Source: Pseudomonas gregormendelii (lineage in GTDB: Bacteria; Pseudomonadota; Gammaproteobacteria; Pseudomonadales; Pseudomonadaceae). From it: DNA of 64,000 bases. Of the stretch, positions 18,148 to 27,845 are shown piece after piece. The stretch lies in NCBI RefSeq assembly GCF_017114825.1, contig NZ_JADEVO010000011.1, positions 1 through 64,000 on the forward strand, written 5' to 3'. The translations under genes and the position numbers were made by a program. Under the pieces are notes generated by a model. It saw only the letters and a list, made by a program, of their open reading frames with translations, was not told the DNA's origin and ran no database searches. Every line of letters starts with the position of its first letter. Position 1 is the stretch's first letter.

Positions 18148-18287
18148 ATCGCGGGCAAGCCCGCTCCCACAGGTATCACCTGTAATTGGAGACTACATCG
18201 AGCCTGTGGGAGCAGCCTTGCTCCCACAGACAGTACACATACTTGGAGCTAACATCGAACCTGTGGGAGCGGGCTTGCCCGCGATGG
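18148..18287. repeat. REP cluster (GCGGGCAAGCCCGC family)
   Basis: Three units lie between the convergent racemase-like and LysR genes. The outer inverted arms are ATCGCGGGCAAGCCCGCTCC and its complement, with a diverged inner unit GTGGGAGCAGCCTTGCTCC. Confidence 0.85.
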
Positions 18288-18311
18288 CTGCACCTCGGTC
18301 TATAGCCTTGC

Positions 18312-19235
18312 TCAGATAGCACTGAACCGCTGCCCCAACCCCTGCTGCGCAAACTGCTCAATCACAAAATTCACAAACGCCCGGGTCTTGCCCGGCAGCA
18401 ACTTGTGTTCGGCGTAGTAGATGGAAATGTTGCCATCGTCGACGCACCAGTCCGGCAACACCCGCTGCAAGGTCCCCGCCTCCAGATACCCCAGCGCAAA
18501 AGGCATGCTGACCAAGGCCACGCCCAAGCCTTGGGCCGCCGTGGCACAGGCTGCTTCGGAATCGCTCATGGTCATCCGCGCCTTGAGCACCAGGGGACTG
18601 TGTTGCCGGGTGCGACTGGTCAACTGCCACGAGCGCACGCGGCCGGTTTGCGGTGAACGAATCAGGATACCGTCGTGATGCCCGAGATCTTCAGGCTCCA
18701 GGATCGGCGCCCGGCTCGACAGGTATTCGGCTGAAGCCACCAGCACCCGATGCGCCGGCGTCAGCTTGCGAGCGACCACGCCCTGGGGCAGGTCAAACCC
18801 GCCGCCAATCGCCGCGTCAAACCCTTGGGCGATCAGATCGACCTGGCGGTTATCGAAATGCCAGTCAGGGTTGATCGCCGGGAATCGCCGCAAAAACTCG
18901 CCTAGCAGGGGCACCACGTACAGCCGACCGAACATCGTGCCCATGCTGACCTTCAACGTCCCCGCCGGCAGCCCCTGCGCGCTGGCCAGGTTGGCCACGG
19001 CGTTCTGGATGGTGTTCAGGCTGGTGCTGACTTCGCCGAGGAACAGCTGGCCGGCTTCGGTCAACCTCAGGCTGCGCGTACTGCGCTGGAACAAGCGCAC
19101 GCCCAGGCGCGCCTCCAGCTTGGCGACGCTCTTGCCCACCGCCGCCGGCGTAAGGCTCAGGCGCCGCGCGGCTTCGGCAAAGCTGCCGACTTCGGCACTG
19201 CGTACAAAGCATTCGATACTGCTGAAGGTTTCCAT
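18312..19235 (-). CDS. LysR-family transcriptional regulator
   Basis: Regulator of 307 residues: N-terminal winged helix-turn-helix (about 1-60, METFSSIECFVRSAEVGSFAEAARRL then LSLTPAAVGKSVAKLEARLG) and a C-terminal periplasmic-binding-like effector domain (about 90-300). Such proteins often control a divergent neighbour, but here the gene follows the GntR gene by 10 bases on the same strand, so the target is not obvious. A nearly identical copy of its first nine codons occurs at 27846-27875, next to an SDR gene. Confidence 0.9.
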   Translation of the reverse strand: METFSSIECFVRSAEVGSFAEAARRLSLTPAAVGKSVAKLEARLGVRLFQRSTRSLRLTEAGQLFLGEVSTSLNTIQNAVANLASAQGLPAGTLKVSMGTMFGRLYVVPLLGEFLRRFPAINPDWHFDNRQVDLIAQGFDAAIGGGFDLPQGVVARKLTPAHRVLVASAEYLSSRAPILEPEDLGHHDGILIRSPQTGRVRSWQLTSRTRQHSPLVLKARMTMSDSEAACATAAQGLGVALVSMPFALGYLEAGTLQRVLPDWCVDDGNISIYYAEHKLLPGKTRAFVNFVIEQFAQQGLGQRFSAI

Positions 19236-19245
19236 GAGGGACTGG

Positions 19246-19938
19246 CTATCGATTCATGCTGCGTTCGTAGGCTGCCAGAACGGTGCGCTCCGATTGCACC
19301 AGATAGGCTTCGAGCATCCGGGTCGCCTCCTCCGGTCGCCCCTCTTCTATGCAACGCAAGACTGAAATGTTCATGTCGACGTAAGGCATATGCAGGAATT
19401 CGGCGTCATCCAGCAGGCCGAACGCCAAGCGCAGCTCGGCCGATATCTGCCCATAGAACACCACCAATCGCGGACTGTCGGCGAGCTCGACGATAGCCTT
19501 GTGGAACATCATGTTAGCGGTGCCGACTGCTTTCCAATCCTTGGCTTCGCGCGCTTGCATGCCTGCCTCCACCGCCTGACGCATATGCAATGTTCCCGGG
19601 TGCAGCGGGTATCCCTGGGCAATGGCCTTGCATTCGATAAAGCGGCGTACACGATAGATGTCAATAATCGACGCCATATCAGGCACCGCCACAGTGACCC
19701 CGCGATTAGGCTCATGCTTGAGCAAACCCTCCCGGGTCAGGACCCTGAACGCCTCTCTGAGCGTGTTGCGGGAGATCTGCAGGCTATCGGCCAGCGCCGC
19801 TTCGGACAGCCGTTGGCCCGGTACCAATTCGCCTTCGACCAGCATCCTGCGGACCTCCTGGGTAATGGACTCACCCAGCGAGCGCGGAAGGGAATTTGCA
19901 ACGTCGTTCATGTGCGGTCCAGAGTCAGGGAGAGTCAT
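19246..19938 (-). CDS. GntR/FCD-family transcriptional regulator
   Basis: Regulator of 230 residues with a GntR winged helix (about 20-85, EVRRMLVEGELVPGQRLSEAALADSL then ISRNTLREAFRVL) and an FCD effector domain (about 100-215). The first ATG (19938) has a poor ribosome site; MNDVANS at 19911 is an equally likely start. It is divergent from the Nramp-PxpA-carboxylase operon, with 230 bases between that contain the perfect palindrome at 20059-20073. It is the natural candidate for control of that operon (inference). Confidence 0.88.
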   Translation of the reverse strand: MTLPDSGPHMNDVANSLPRSLGESITQEVRRMLVEGELVPGQRLSEAALADSLQISRNTLREAFRVLTREGLLKHEPNRGVTVAVPDMASIIDIYRVRRFIECKAIAQGYPLHPGTLHMRQAVEAGMQAREAKDWKAVGTANMMFHKAIVELADSPRLVVFYGQISAELRLAFGLLDDAEFLHMPYVDMNISVLRCIEEGRPEEATRMLEAYLVQSERTVLAAYERSMNR

Positions 19939-20058
19939 TTTGATGTTCTATCAGAGCTCAGCGCATAGCAAGAACCGAGGGTGCCGTGTGCATCAATAAG
20001 TAACACGCAGGAGTGATATGGTTACAAACTGGTGCGCATTGTGGAACCACCGCCAATA

Positions 20059-20073
20059 GATTGTTCAACAATC
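20059..20073. promoter_or_regulatory. 15-base palindrome, likely GntR/FCD operator
   Basis: GATTGTTCAACAATC is perfectly palindromic and contains TTGT-TCA-ACAA, the TNGT-N3-ACNA pattern of FCD-type GntR operators. It lies between the divergent regulator and the operon, about 43 bases upstream of the sigma-54 promoter. Confidence 0.6.
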
Positions 20074-20114
20074 AAATAGCCATGCATCAACACTTTCAGC
20101 CGTATGATTGAAAC

Positions 20115-20131
20115 CTGGCACGCTCGTTGCT
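20115..20131 (+). promoter_or_regulatory. Sigma-54 (-24/-12) promoter of the pxp-carboxylase operon
   Basis: CTGGCACGCTCGTTGCT matches the RpoN consensus YTGGCACG-N4-TTGCW at every defined position, with GG and GC 12 bases apart. Predicted transcription start is near 20142, and the GTG start codon of the first gene is at 20166. This predicts dependence on an enhancer-binding activator, for example nitrogen control. Confidence 0.75.
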
Positions 20132-20165
20132 CAATCAAATCATCCCCTACCGAAGGAATGATGCC

Positions 20166-21428
20166 GTGACAGAGACAGCCGTGACACCGTCCGCCGGGAC
20201 ACAGACCGCTCAGGATTTTGCCAAGGCGCGACGGTCCTCCCTGATCGCCGCCATTTTCATGATGGCGACTTCTGCCATCGGTCCTGGATTCATTACCCAG
20301 ACCGCCACCTTCACGGCCAAGATGGGTGCGGCATTTGCGTTCGGTATCCTGGCGTCGATTCTTATCGACTTCGTGGTGCAACTGAACGTCTGGCGCATCG
20401 TCACCCTGACCCGAATGCGTGCCGCAGACGTGGCCAATAAAGCGATTCCAGGCAGTGGGTACCTGCTGGCGGTGCTGGTGATCTTCGGCGGCCTGGTGTT
20501 CAACGTCGGCAACATCGCCGGTGCCGGGCTGGGCCTGAACGCGCTGATGGGGCTTGATGCAAAATGGGGCGGCAGCCTGAGCGCCCTGCTGGCCATCGGC
20601 ATCTTCCTCTCCCACCGCGCCGGATTGGCCGTCGACCGGCTGATCGTCGTGCTGGGCCTGGTGATGATTGGCCTGACCCTGTTCGTGGCCTTTGCCTCTA
20701 ACCCGCCACTGGGTGAAGCGCTCTACCAGACCGTACTTCCGGACCAGATCAACTTCGCCACCATTACTACCATTGTCGGAGGCACGGTCGGCGGTTACAT
20801 CACCTATGCCGGGGCTCACAAACTGCTGGACCGCGGTACTACCGGCGTCGAAAACCTCCAGGTAGTGACCAGGGCGGCCCTGAGCGGCATCCTGGTCACC
20901 GGCCTGATGCGCTACGTCCTGTTTCTCGCCATCCTTGGCGTGGTGGCCAGCGGCGTCGTCATCGACACCTCGGGTCAGGGCGCCAATCCGGCCGCGCAAG
21001 CCTTCCAGGCAGCGGCTGGGCAAATCGGCCTGCGCGTTTTCGGCCTCATCCTCTGGGCCGCCAGTATCACCAGTGTGATTGGCGCTGCTTACACGTCCAT
21101 TTCCTTCATCACCGTGTTTATGCCGAGCATCACCGAGAAGGGACGCAACCGCGCCACGATGGTGTTCATCGCCCTGTCGCTGCTGATCTTTATCCTGATG
21201 GGCACGGCTCCGGCGGCATTGTTGCTCTTCGCGGGCGGCTTTAATGGCCTGATACTGCCAATCGGCCTGAGCATCTTCATCTACGTCGGCTGGCGCCGGT
21301 CCGACCTCATGGACGGTTACCATTACCCACGCTGGTTGTTGCTGCTGGGCGCCGTGACCTGCCTGCTGACCTGGTACATGGCGATCAAATCCGTCGGGCC
21401 GATCTTTGCCTTCCTCAACATTGCGTGA
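20166..21428 (+). CDS. Nramp-fold transporter lacking metal-site residues
   Basis: Inner-membrane protein of 420 residues with about 11 spans, similar to Nramp divalent-metal transporters. The GTG at 20166 is preferred because AAGGA lies 8 bases ahead of it. In true Nramp proteins the first span has DPGN and the sixth has MPH. Here the first span reads IGPGF (38-42), losing both the Asp and the Asn, and the corresponding sixth-span segment reads YITYAGAHK. Metal transport is therefore unlikely. As first gene of the PxpA/PxpBC operon it may carry 5-oxoproline or a related amide (inference). Confidence 0.82.
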   Translation: MTETAVTPSAGTQTAQDFAKARRSSLIAAIFMMATSAIGPGFITQTATFTAKMGAAFAFGILASILIDFVVQLNVWRIVTLTRMRAADVANKAIPGSGYLLAVLVIFGGLVFNVGNIAGAGLGLNALMGLDAKWGGSLSALLAIGIFLSHRAGLAVDRLIVVLGLVMIGLTLFVAFASNPPLGEALYQTVLPDQINFATITTIVGGTVGGYITYAGAHKLLDRGTTGVENLQVVTRAALSGILVTGLMRYVLFLAILGVVASGVVIDTSGQGANPAAQAFQAAAGQIGLRVFGLILWAASITSVIGAAYTSISFITVFMPSITEKGRNRATMVFIALSLLIFILMGTAPAALLLFAGGFNGLILPIGLSIFIYVGWRRSDLMDGYHYPRWLLLLGAVTCLLTWYMAIKSVGPIFAFLNIA

Positions 21429-21456
21429 GCCCGATGACGAACAAGGAGTCAAGTTA

Positions 21457-22227
21457 ATGCCAACGATAGACATCAACAGCGACCTGGGCGAAAGCTTTGG
21501 CGCCTGGCGCATGGGCGACGATGCCGCGATGCTCGACGTCGTGACCAGCGCCAATGTCGCCTGCGGTTTTCACGCCGGCGACCCGGCCGGCATCCTGCAG
21601 ACGCTGAAAGCTGCAGTGGCAAAAAAGGTCACCATTGGTGCCCATGTCGCTTACCCGGACAAAGTCGGCTTTGGCCGCCGCAACATGGACCTGTCCAGCG
21701 ATGAACTGACGGCTGACGTGATCTACCAGATCGGCGCGCTTCAGGGCCTGGCCAAGGCCGCTGGCAGCAGCGTGCGCTATGTGAAGCCCCACGGCGCCCT
21801 GTACAACACCATTGCTCACGATCGTCGTCAGGCGTTGGCCGTGATCGAGGCCATCCGCGCGATCGACTCCAGCCTGGTATTGGTTGCATTGGCAGGCTCA
21901 AGCCTCATTGAACTGGCCCGTAACGAGGGCTTGCAGTGTATCGCCGAAGCCTTCGCTGACCGTGCCTATACGCCACAAGGCACCCTCGTCTCTCGCCGCG
22001 AACCCGGCGCCGTGCTGCACGATCCCAAGCTCGTCGCCCAACGCATGCTGCATCTCGTGGAGCACGGCACCCTGGAAGCGATCGATGGCAGCCTGGTCAG
22101 CATCCAGGCCGACTCGATCTGCGTCCACGGCGATAGCCCGGCAGCGGTGGACATGGCCCGCGAACTGCGTCGCGTGCTGGAACAGGCCAACATGTCCCTG
22201 CAACCGTTTGCCGGAGGTCGTCCATGA
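21457..22227 (+). CDS. pxpA: 5-oxoprolinase subunit PxpA (LamB/YcsF family)
   Basis: Protein of 256 residues from the ATG at 21457, with AAGGAG 8 bases before it. The N terminus [14 protein letters not shown] and the segments [13 protein letters not shown] and [10 protein letters not shown] are hallmarks of the LamB/YcsF family. In E. coli and Bacillus, PxpA with PxpB and PxpC forms the ATP-dependent 5-oxoprolinase that opens pyroglutamate to glutamate. The stop overlaps the DUF1445 gene start by 4 bases. Catalytic histidine/aspartate residues of the metal-dependent barrel are present (family knowledge). Confidence 0.92.
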   Translation: MPTIDINSDLGESFGAWRMGDDAAMLDVVTSANVACGFHAGDPAGILQTLKAAVAKKVTIGAHVAYPDKVGFGRRNMDLSSDELTADVIYQIGALQGLAKAAGSSVRYVKPHGALYNTIAHDRRQALAVIEAIRAIDSSLVLVALAGSSLIELARNEGLQCIAEAFADRAYTPQGTLVSRREPGAVLHDPKLVAQRMLHLVEHGTLEAIDGSLVSIQADSICVHGDSPAAVDMARELRRVLEQANMSLQPFAGGRP

Positions 22228-23030
22228 ACGCCCTGGAACGCGCTCGTCAGGCGGCCATCGCCGCTGGCCGTGAAGCTCGCTCGGCCTACCGCGGCGGCCT
22301 GGTCACCCCCACCGCCGGCATCGCCCCGGGCATGACTCAGGCGAACCTGATTGCCTTGCCCCGCGACTGGGCCTACGACTTCCTGCTGTATGCCCAACGC
22401 AACCCCAAGGCTTGCCCGGTGCTTGACGTCACTGACGCCGCCAGCCCCCACACACGGCTGGCGGCGGGCGCTGACCTGCGCACCGACCTGCCCCTGTACC
22501 GCATCTGGCGTGACGGCAAGCTGGTGGAGGAAGTCAGCGACGCGACCCAGGCCTGGGCCGAACACGACGACATGGTGGCCTTCCTGATCGGTTGCAGCTT
22601 TACCTTTGAAACAGCCCTGCAAGAGGCAGGCATTGAAGTACGGCATATCGCCGATGGCTGCAACGTGCCGATGTACCTGACCAACCGTGCCTGCCGCCCG
22701 GCCGGGCGCCTGCAGGGTGGGATGGTGGTTTCGATGCGGCCGATCCCAGCTGATCGCGTGGCCGAGGCCTGCGGTATCTCCGGGCGCTACCCCTCGGTGC
22801 ATGGGGCCCCGGTCCACGTCGGCGAGCCTGGCTTGCTGGGGATCGACGACCTGGCTCGGCCCGATTTCGGTGACGCCGTGCGCATCGAGCCGGGCGAGGT
22901 CCCGGTGTTCTGGGCTTGCGGCGTAACGCCTCAAGCCGCGGTCATGGCCTCGGGCGTACCCTTCGCAATCACCCATTCGCCCGGCCATATGTTCATCACC
23001 GACGTGCCCGACAGCACGTACCACGTCTAG
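22224..23030 (+). CDS. DUF1445 putative hydro-lyase / D-glutamate cyclase-like
   Basis: Protein of 268 residues of the DUF1445 (PF07286) family. Conserved family stretches are visible: CPVLDVTD (about 72-79), LIGCSFTFE (about 121-129), [10 protein letters not shown] (about 227-236) and [12 protein letters not shown] near the C terminus. Bacterial members are labelled 'putative hydro-lyase'. The mitochondrial D-glutamate cyclase, which interconverts D-glutamate and 5-oxo-D-proline, contains a domain of this family, which fits its place inside a 5-oxoprolinase operon. ATGA overlap with pxpA indicates coupled translation. Confidence 0.88.
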   Translation: MNALERARQAAIAAGREARSAYRGGLVTPTAGIAPGMTQANLIALPRDWAYDFLLYAQRNPKACPVLDVTDAASPHTRLAAGADLRTDLPLYRIWRDGKLVEEVSDATQAWAEHDDMVAFLIGCSFTFETALQEAGIEVRHIADGCNVPMYLTNRACRPAGRLQGGMVVSMRPIPADRVAEACGISGRYPSVHGAPVHVGEPGLLGIDDLARPDFGDAVRIEPGEVPVFWACGVTPQAAVMASGVPFAITHSPGHMFITDVPDSTYHV

Positions 23031-23039
23031 GAGTCTGCT

Positions 23040-24659
23040 GTGCGTTTCTTACCGGTAAACCTGGACGCCCTGCTCGTCGAATTGAACGACCTGGATGAGA
23101 CCCTGGCATTGTTCGACGCCCTGACGGCGGAGCCTATTGCGGGCGTGGAAGAAATCATTCCTGCCGCACGTACCCTGCTGATCCAGTTCCGCCCCAGCGC
23201 CATTGCGCGGCAGGCGCTGGTCAATCGTATCGCCGGCCAGGACCTGAGCCAGCGCCGCGCGATCGAGCATCGCCGGGTGGAAATTCCCGTTCATTACAAC
23301 GGTGAAGACCTGGACGAAGTCGCAACGCTGCTGGGGATCAGCCGCGCCGAGGTGGTTCAACGCCACACCGCCCATGACTACAGCGTGGCTTTTTGCGGCT
23401 TCGCTCCGGGCTTCGCCTACCTGACCGGCGGTGCGGGTTTCCAGGTGCCTCGCCGACAAACGCCGCGTACCCGCATACCCGCAGGAGCGGTTGCCCTGGC
23501 GGGGGAATTCAGCGGTGTTTACCCGCAAGCCAGCCCTGGCGGGTGGCAGATCATCGGCGTCACGCCGTTGCAGATGTGGGACCTGAACCGTGCTGAATCG
23601 GCCCTGCTTCGCCCCGGCTACAAAGTGCGGTTCACCGATGCCGGCCCGCTTCCGGCAGGTGGCCTGCCCGCCCCCACTGCGCAGGCAAGCGCCGCCGCCC
23701 CCAGCGGTGCCTACCTGCAAATCATTACGCCCGGCTTGCACTGCGTGTTGCAGGACATGGGCCGCCCCGGCCAGACCGGCCAAGGCGTATCCCGCTCCGG
23801 CGCGCTGGACCTCGGCGCGCTGCGCGCAGCCAACCGCGCGGTCGGCAACCCTTCGGACATGGCCTGCGTGGAAGCGGTGCTCGGCGGCCTGAGCTTCATC
23901 TGTCATGGCCATGCGGTGATCGCAATCACCGGCGCGCAGACCCCGGTCATCATCACCAACGCCAGTGGCCTGCAATGGTCTGCCGACAACTACCAGCCCA
24001 TCGAACTGGAGCCCGGGGACAGAGTCAGCCTGGGTTCACCTTCGGCAGGGTTGCGCAGTTACCTGGCGATTCGCGGCGGCTTTGAGGCCACTGCGGTGCT
24101 CGGCAGCCTTTCCACCGACACGCTCGCCCAGGTCGGCCCCCCTGCTCTCGCGGCCGGTGACCGACTGGGCTTTAACGCGCTGACGACAGGCACCAGCGTT
24201 TCGTTGAACGAATCTCCCGCCTTTGACCTGCCCACCGCGGCCAACATCGTGACCCTCGACGTGGTCATGGGGCCGCGCACTGACTGGTTTACCGAAGACG
24301 CCATCCAGCGTCTGGGCAGCCAGCTCTGGCGCGTCACCTCACAGTCCAACCGGGTTGGTATTCGCCTGGCGGGTGAAACGCCGCTGGAACGCAGCAACCA
24401 CCAGGAGTTGCCCAGCGAAGGCACTTCCGTGGGCGCCATCCAGGTTCCGGCCAGCGGCCAACCGGTGCTGTTTCTCGCCGATCACCCGTTGACCGGTGGT
24501 TACCCGGTGATCGGCGCAGTCGCCAGCTACCACCTGGACCTGGCGGGCCAGATCCCGATCAATGCGCAGATTCGCTTCAACCCTCTGGGTGGCTTCAAAG
24601 AGATGCAACCTGATACGCAAGCCTCTTCTTCAACTGCCGATGTGAACAAACTCCCATGA
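23040..24659 (+). CDS. PxpB-PxpC fusion (urea-carboxylase-type carboxyltransferase domains)
   Basis: Fusion of 539 residues starting at GTG 23040, with AGGAG 6 bases ahead. Residues about 1-210 are the KipI/PxpB domain (CT_C_D), with [32 protein letters not shown] and [13 protein letters not shown]. Residues about 228-520 are the KipA/PxpC domain (CT_A_B), with [16 protein letters not shown] and [15 protein letters not shown]. The same two domains form the carboxyltransferase part of urea carboxylase. The gene lies between the DUF1445 gene and a biotin carboxylase-BCCP gene (4-base overlap), so it may be a carboxyltransferase subunit rather than, or as well as, a 5-oxoprolinase subunit. Confidence 0.9.
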   Translation: MRFLPVNLDALLVELNDLDETLALFDALTAEPIAGVEEIIPAARTLLIQFRPSAIARQALVNRIAGQDLSQRRAIEHRRVEIPVHYNGEDLDEVATLLGISRAEVVQRHTAHDYSVAFCGFAPGFAYLTGGAGFQVPRRQTPRTRIPAGAVALAGEFSGVYPQASPGGWQIIGVTPLQMWDLNRAESALLRPGYKVRFTDAGPLPAGGLPAPTAQASAAAPSGAYLQIITPGLHCVLQDMGRPGQTGQGVSRSGALDLGALRAANRAVGNPSDMACVEAVLGGLSFICHGHAVIAITGAQTPVIITNASGLQWSADNYQPIELEPGDRVSLGSPSAGLRSYLAIRGGFEATAVLGSLSTDTLAQVGPPALAAGDRLGFNALTTGTSVSLNESPAFDLPTAANIVTLDVVMGPRTDWFTEDAIQRLGSQLWRVTSQSNRVGIRLAGETPLERSNHQELPSEGTSVGAIQVPASGQPVLFLADHPLTGGYPVIGAVASYHLDLAGQIPINAQIRFNPLGGFKEMQPDTQASSSTADVNKLP

Positions 24660-26395
24660 AGAAATTACTGATTGCCAACCGTGGTGAAATTGCTGTCCGC
24701 ATCGCCCGCGCCTGCAGCGACTACGGCGTGCAGTCTGTGGCGGTGTATGCCGATGCGGACATCGACGCCCTGCACGTGCGCCGAGCCAACGAAGCCTATT
24801 CACTCAATGGCCAGCGCCCGGCCGAGACCTACCTGGATATCGGCAAACTGATCGCCATCGCCAAACGCAGCGGCGCCGATGCCGTGCACCCCGGCTATGG
24901 TTTCCTGTCTGAGAGGGCCGACTTCGCCCGGGCAGTGATCGAGGCCGGGCTGATCTGGGTCGGTCCCAACCCGGAGACCATCGACGTGCTCGGCGACAAG
25001 GTCGAGGCGCGAAAAATTGCCCACCTGGTCGGTGCCCCCCTGGTGGCCGGCACGCCTGGCCCGGTGGAAAGCGCCGCCGAAGTACTGGCCTTTGCCGAGC
25101 AGCACGGCCTGCCAATTGCCATCAAGGCAGCCTTTGGCGGCGGCGGACGCGGCATGAAAGTCGCCTGGCGCATGGATGAGGTGGCTGAATTGTTCGCCTC
25201 AGCCGTGCGCGAAGCAGAAGCGGCCTTTGGTCGTGGCGAATGCTACGTCGAGCAGTTCCTCGACCGGCCCCGGCACATCGAAGCGCAGATCCTCGCCGAC
25301 AAACACGGCAAGGTCGTCGTCGTCGGCACGCGTGACTGCTCCTTGCAGCGGCGCAACCAGAAGCTGGTGGAGGAAGCGCCTGCGCCCTTTATCAGCGACC
25401 AACAGCGCCAGCGTATTCATCAGTCTGCCCAGGATATCTGCGCCAAGGCGGGCTACGTCGGTGCCGGCACTGTGGAGTTCCTGCTCAGCCAGGATGGCAC
25501 CCTGTCGTTCCTTGAGGTCAATACCCGCTTGCAGGTCGAGCACCCGGTGACCGAAGAGACCACCGGGGTTGACCTGGTGATCGAACAATTGAGGATTGCC
25601 GACGGTTTGCCGCTGTCCTTCAGCGAGACGCCGACCCCGCGTGGCCACAGCTTCGAGTTTCGCATCAACGCGGAAGACCCGGGCAAAGGCTTCCTGCCCA
25701 CCCCCGGCCAGATCACCCATTTCCTGCCACCGTCTGGCCCGGGCGTGCGCCTGGACAGCGGCGTTATAAGCGGTTCGCGAGTGCCCAGCACCTTCGATTC
25801 GATGATGGCCAAACTGATCGTCACCGGCGCCACTCGCGAACAGGCTATCGTCCGCGCCCGGCGCGCACTGGCTGAGTTCAACATCGAGGGCATCGCCTCG
25901 GTTCTGCCGTTCCACCGGGCCGTCATGGACCATGATGACTTCACCGGTACCGATACATTCGCCGTACACACGCGCTGGATCGAGACCGATTTCGCCGAGC
26001 AGATCACGCTCGCCCCACGAGCTGCTGTATCGGCCGACCCGGAAATCCTGCGCACGTTTGTCGAGATCGACGGCAAACGCCACGAACTGGGCCTTCCGGC
26101 TGCACTGCTGCGCGGCGTCAGCCTGAATGCAGCGGGTACCACCAGCGAAAGCGCGGCCCCATCCGAGGTCATTGACCCGCAGGCGGTACTGACCCCCGTG
26201 GCGGGTAATCTGCATACCTGGGTGGTCGAAGAAGGCGAGTCGGTGAGTGCCGGGCAGGTCATCGCCGTTGTAGAAGCCATGAAGATGGAAACTTCGGTCC
26301 TGGCACCTTGTGAGGGCCAGGTGCAGATCGCCAAACAGGCAGGAGACTATTTTGAAGCCGGCTCGGTGATTGGCCGCATCAAGACCCTGGCTTGA
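24656..26395 (+). CDS. Biotin carboxylase fused to biotin carboxyl carrier domain
   Basis: Protein of 579 residues with a biotin carboxylase (residues about 1-445): the N-terminal [18 protein letters not shown], the ATP-grasp loop [14 protein letters not shown] (about 159-172) and [17 protein letters not shown] (about 285-301). A C-terminal biotinyl domain follows (about 505-579) with EAMKM; the biotinylated lysine is Lys543. It lacks a carboxyltransferase domain, which the preceding gene could supply. The start overlaps the PxpB-PxpC fusion by 4 bases. It is close to acetyl-CoA/propionyl-CoA carboxylase alpha subunits in design, but its partners suggest another acceptor. Confidence 0.92.
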   Translation: MKKLLIANRGEIAVRIARACSDYGVQSVAVYADADIDALHVRRANEAYSLNGQRPAETYLDIGKLIAIAKRSGADAVHPGYGFLSERADFARAVIEAGLIWVGPNPETIDVLGDKVEARKIAHLVGAPLVAGTPGPVESAAEVLAFAEQHGLPIAIKAAFGGGGRGMKVAWRMDEVAELFASAVREAEAAFGRGECYVEQFLDRPRHIEAQILADKHGKVVVVGTRDCSLQRRNQKLVEEAPAPFISDQQRQRIHQSAQDICAKAGYVGAGTVEFLLSQDGTLSFLEVNTRLQVEHPVTEETTGVDLVIEQLRIADGLPLSFSETPTPRGHSFEFRINAEDPGKGFLPTPGQITHFLPPSGPGVRLDSGVISGSRVPSTFDSMMAKLIVTGATREQAIVRARRALAEFNIEGIASVLPFHRAVMDHDDFTGTDTFAVHTRWIETDFAEQITLAPRAAVSADPEILRTFVEIDGKRHELGLPAALLRGVSLNAAGTTSESAAPSEVIDPQAVLTPVAGNLHTWVVEEGESVSAGQVIAVVEAMKMETSVLAPCEGQVQIAKQAGDYFEAGSVIGRIKTLA

Positions 26396-26428
26396 TTTAA
26401 AGCTTTTCCTTTTACAGGTAGTCGCGCA

Positions 26429-26487
26429 ACGGGTTAACCACCCGTTTGCCGCGTGCTGCCCGCAGAAAAGTTCAGCTGTAACTTTTC
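26429..26487 (+). other. Two hairpins between the carboxylase and porin genes
   Basis: AACGGGT/ACCCGTT (26429-26447) and GAAAAGTT/AACTTTTC (26465-26487) are short perfect stems without a U tract. They could attenuate or stabilise the mRNA ahead of the porin. The rest of this 150-base gap holds nothing else. Confidence 0.4.
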
Positions 26488-26547
26488 ATGAAAAAAACAA
26501 TAAAACCTGACCATTAAAAGCTGCCGTTTATCTGGAGCATCAAGAGC

Positions 26548-27789
26548 ATGTCAATCAACAAGGCTTTTGCCATTGCGGGTACCTGCGCGCTGGTTTTACC
26601 AGTGACCGCTTCTGCCGACTTTATTACCGACAGCAAAGCGAGTGTGGAACTGCGCAACTTTTACTTCAGTCGTGACTTTCGTAACGGCCCGCCCACGGCA
26701 GAGCGTGACGCTGCGGCGGAGTGGGCGCAGGGCGCGATGCTGCGCATCGAGTCGGGTTATACCGCAGGCACTATTGGCGTTGGCCTTGATGCCATCGGCA
26801 TGCTCGGCATCAAGCTTGACGGCGGTGATGGGTCCGGTGGAACCGGCCTGTTGCCCGCTGACCTCAGCTCGAAGAACGGCCGCGGTTCGCAAAGCGAGTA
26901 TTCCAAGCTGGGCCTGACGGCCAAGGCGAAGGTCTCTGCAACGGAACTCAAAGTCGGCTCGCTGGCTTTCCGTACGCCAGTAGTGTCGAGTAATGACACG
27001 CGCCTGTTGCCTTCGACCTTCGAAGGAGCGCTGCTGACCTCAAAAGATATCGACCAATTGGCCCTGCAAGGCGGCAAACTACAGCAAATCAAGTTTAACA
27101 GTTCTTCAAACTACCAGGACTTCACGGGTAACCGCATCGGCGGCGTCAGTGATGATTTCCGGTTTGCCGGTGGTACCTACAGTTTTAATAAAGCCCTGAG
27201 TACAAGCCTGTTCTACGGCAACCTGGAAAATGTCTATCGCCAGTACTTTGGCGGCGTAGTTTATGAAATTCCTCTCGCCGCGCAACAGTCGCTCAAGTTC
27301 GACCTGCGTTATTCGAAAAGTACCGACGACGGTAATTTCCGCCCACTCGACAACCGTGCAGCGAACGGGCAAGTGGCCTACACCCTTGGCTCCAGCGTAT
27401 TGACCGGCGCCTATCAGCGAATGAGCGGTGACGACCCGTTCCCGTACATCGCCAATAGCGACCCCTACCTGGTCAACTTTGTGCAGATCAACGACTTTGC
27501 CAACACCGATGAGCACTCATGGCAGGTGCGCTATGACCACAACTTCGCCGCACTGGGCATTCCCGGCCTCACCTTCATGACCCGTTACGTCAACGGCGAC
27601 AATGTGCAGGTAGCGGGCAGTCATTCGGGGAAAGAATGGGAGCGAAACACCGATATCGGCTACGTGGTGCAAAGCGGTTCGCTGAAGAATCTTGGGGTCA
27701 AGGTTCGAAATGCGACGGTCCGCTCGAACTTCAGCAATGACCTGGATGAGACACGGCTGATCCTGAGTTACACATTGGCCTTGTGGTGA
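26548..27789 (+). CDS. OprD-family outer-membrane porin
   Basis: Protein of 413 residues with a signal peptide (1-23, ending VTASAD), then a beta-barrel typical of OprD/Opd substrate-specific channels. Features include FITDSKASVELRNFYFSRDF at the mature N terminus, LRIESGYTAGTIGVGLDAIGMLGIKLDGG, the aromatic-ended C terminus TRLILSYTLALW and many alternating hydrophobic strands. OprD porins take up small carboxylates and amino acids; OpdP/OpdO-type members handle glycine-glutamate or pyroglutamate (family knowledge). Its position after the pxp-carboxylase genes suggests uptake of the same substrate. Confidence 0.92.
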   Translation: MSINKAFAIAGTCALVLPVTASADFITDSKASVELRNFYFSRDFRNGPPTAERDAAAEWAQGAMLRIESGYTAGTIGVGLDAIGMLGIKLDGGDGSGGTGLLPADLSSKNGRGSQSEYSKLGLTAKAKVSATELKVGSLAFRTPVVSSNDTRLLPSTFEGALLTSKDIDQLALQGGKLQQIKFNSSSNYQDFTGNRIGGVSDDFRFAGGTYSFNKALSTSLFYGNLENVYRQYFGGVVYEIPLAAQQSLKFDLRYSKSTDDGNFRPLDNRAANGQVAYTLGSSVLTGAYQRMSGDDPFPYIANSDPYLVNFVQINDFANTDEHSWQVRYDHNFAALGIPGLTFMTRYVNGDNVQVAGSHSGKEWERNTDIGYVVQSGSLKNLGVKVRNATVRSNFSNDLDETRLILSYTLALW

Positions 27790-27845
27790 AGGCGGATCGC
27801 TTGACCGACGTTTGACAAAAGCCTTTGTTCAGCCCTGGGAAGCCC

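Noticed and set aside
20022..21554. 510-codon open frame on the minus strand
   Set aside because: Antisense shadow of the Nramp-like gene; no ribosome site, residue composition not protein-like.
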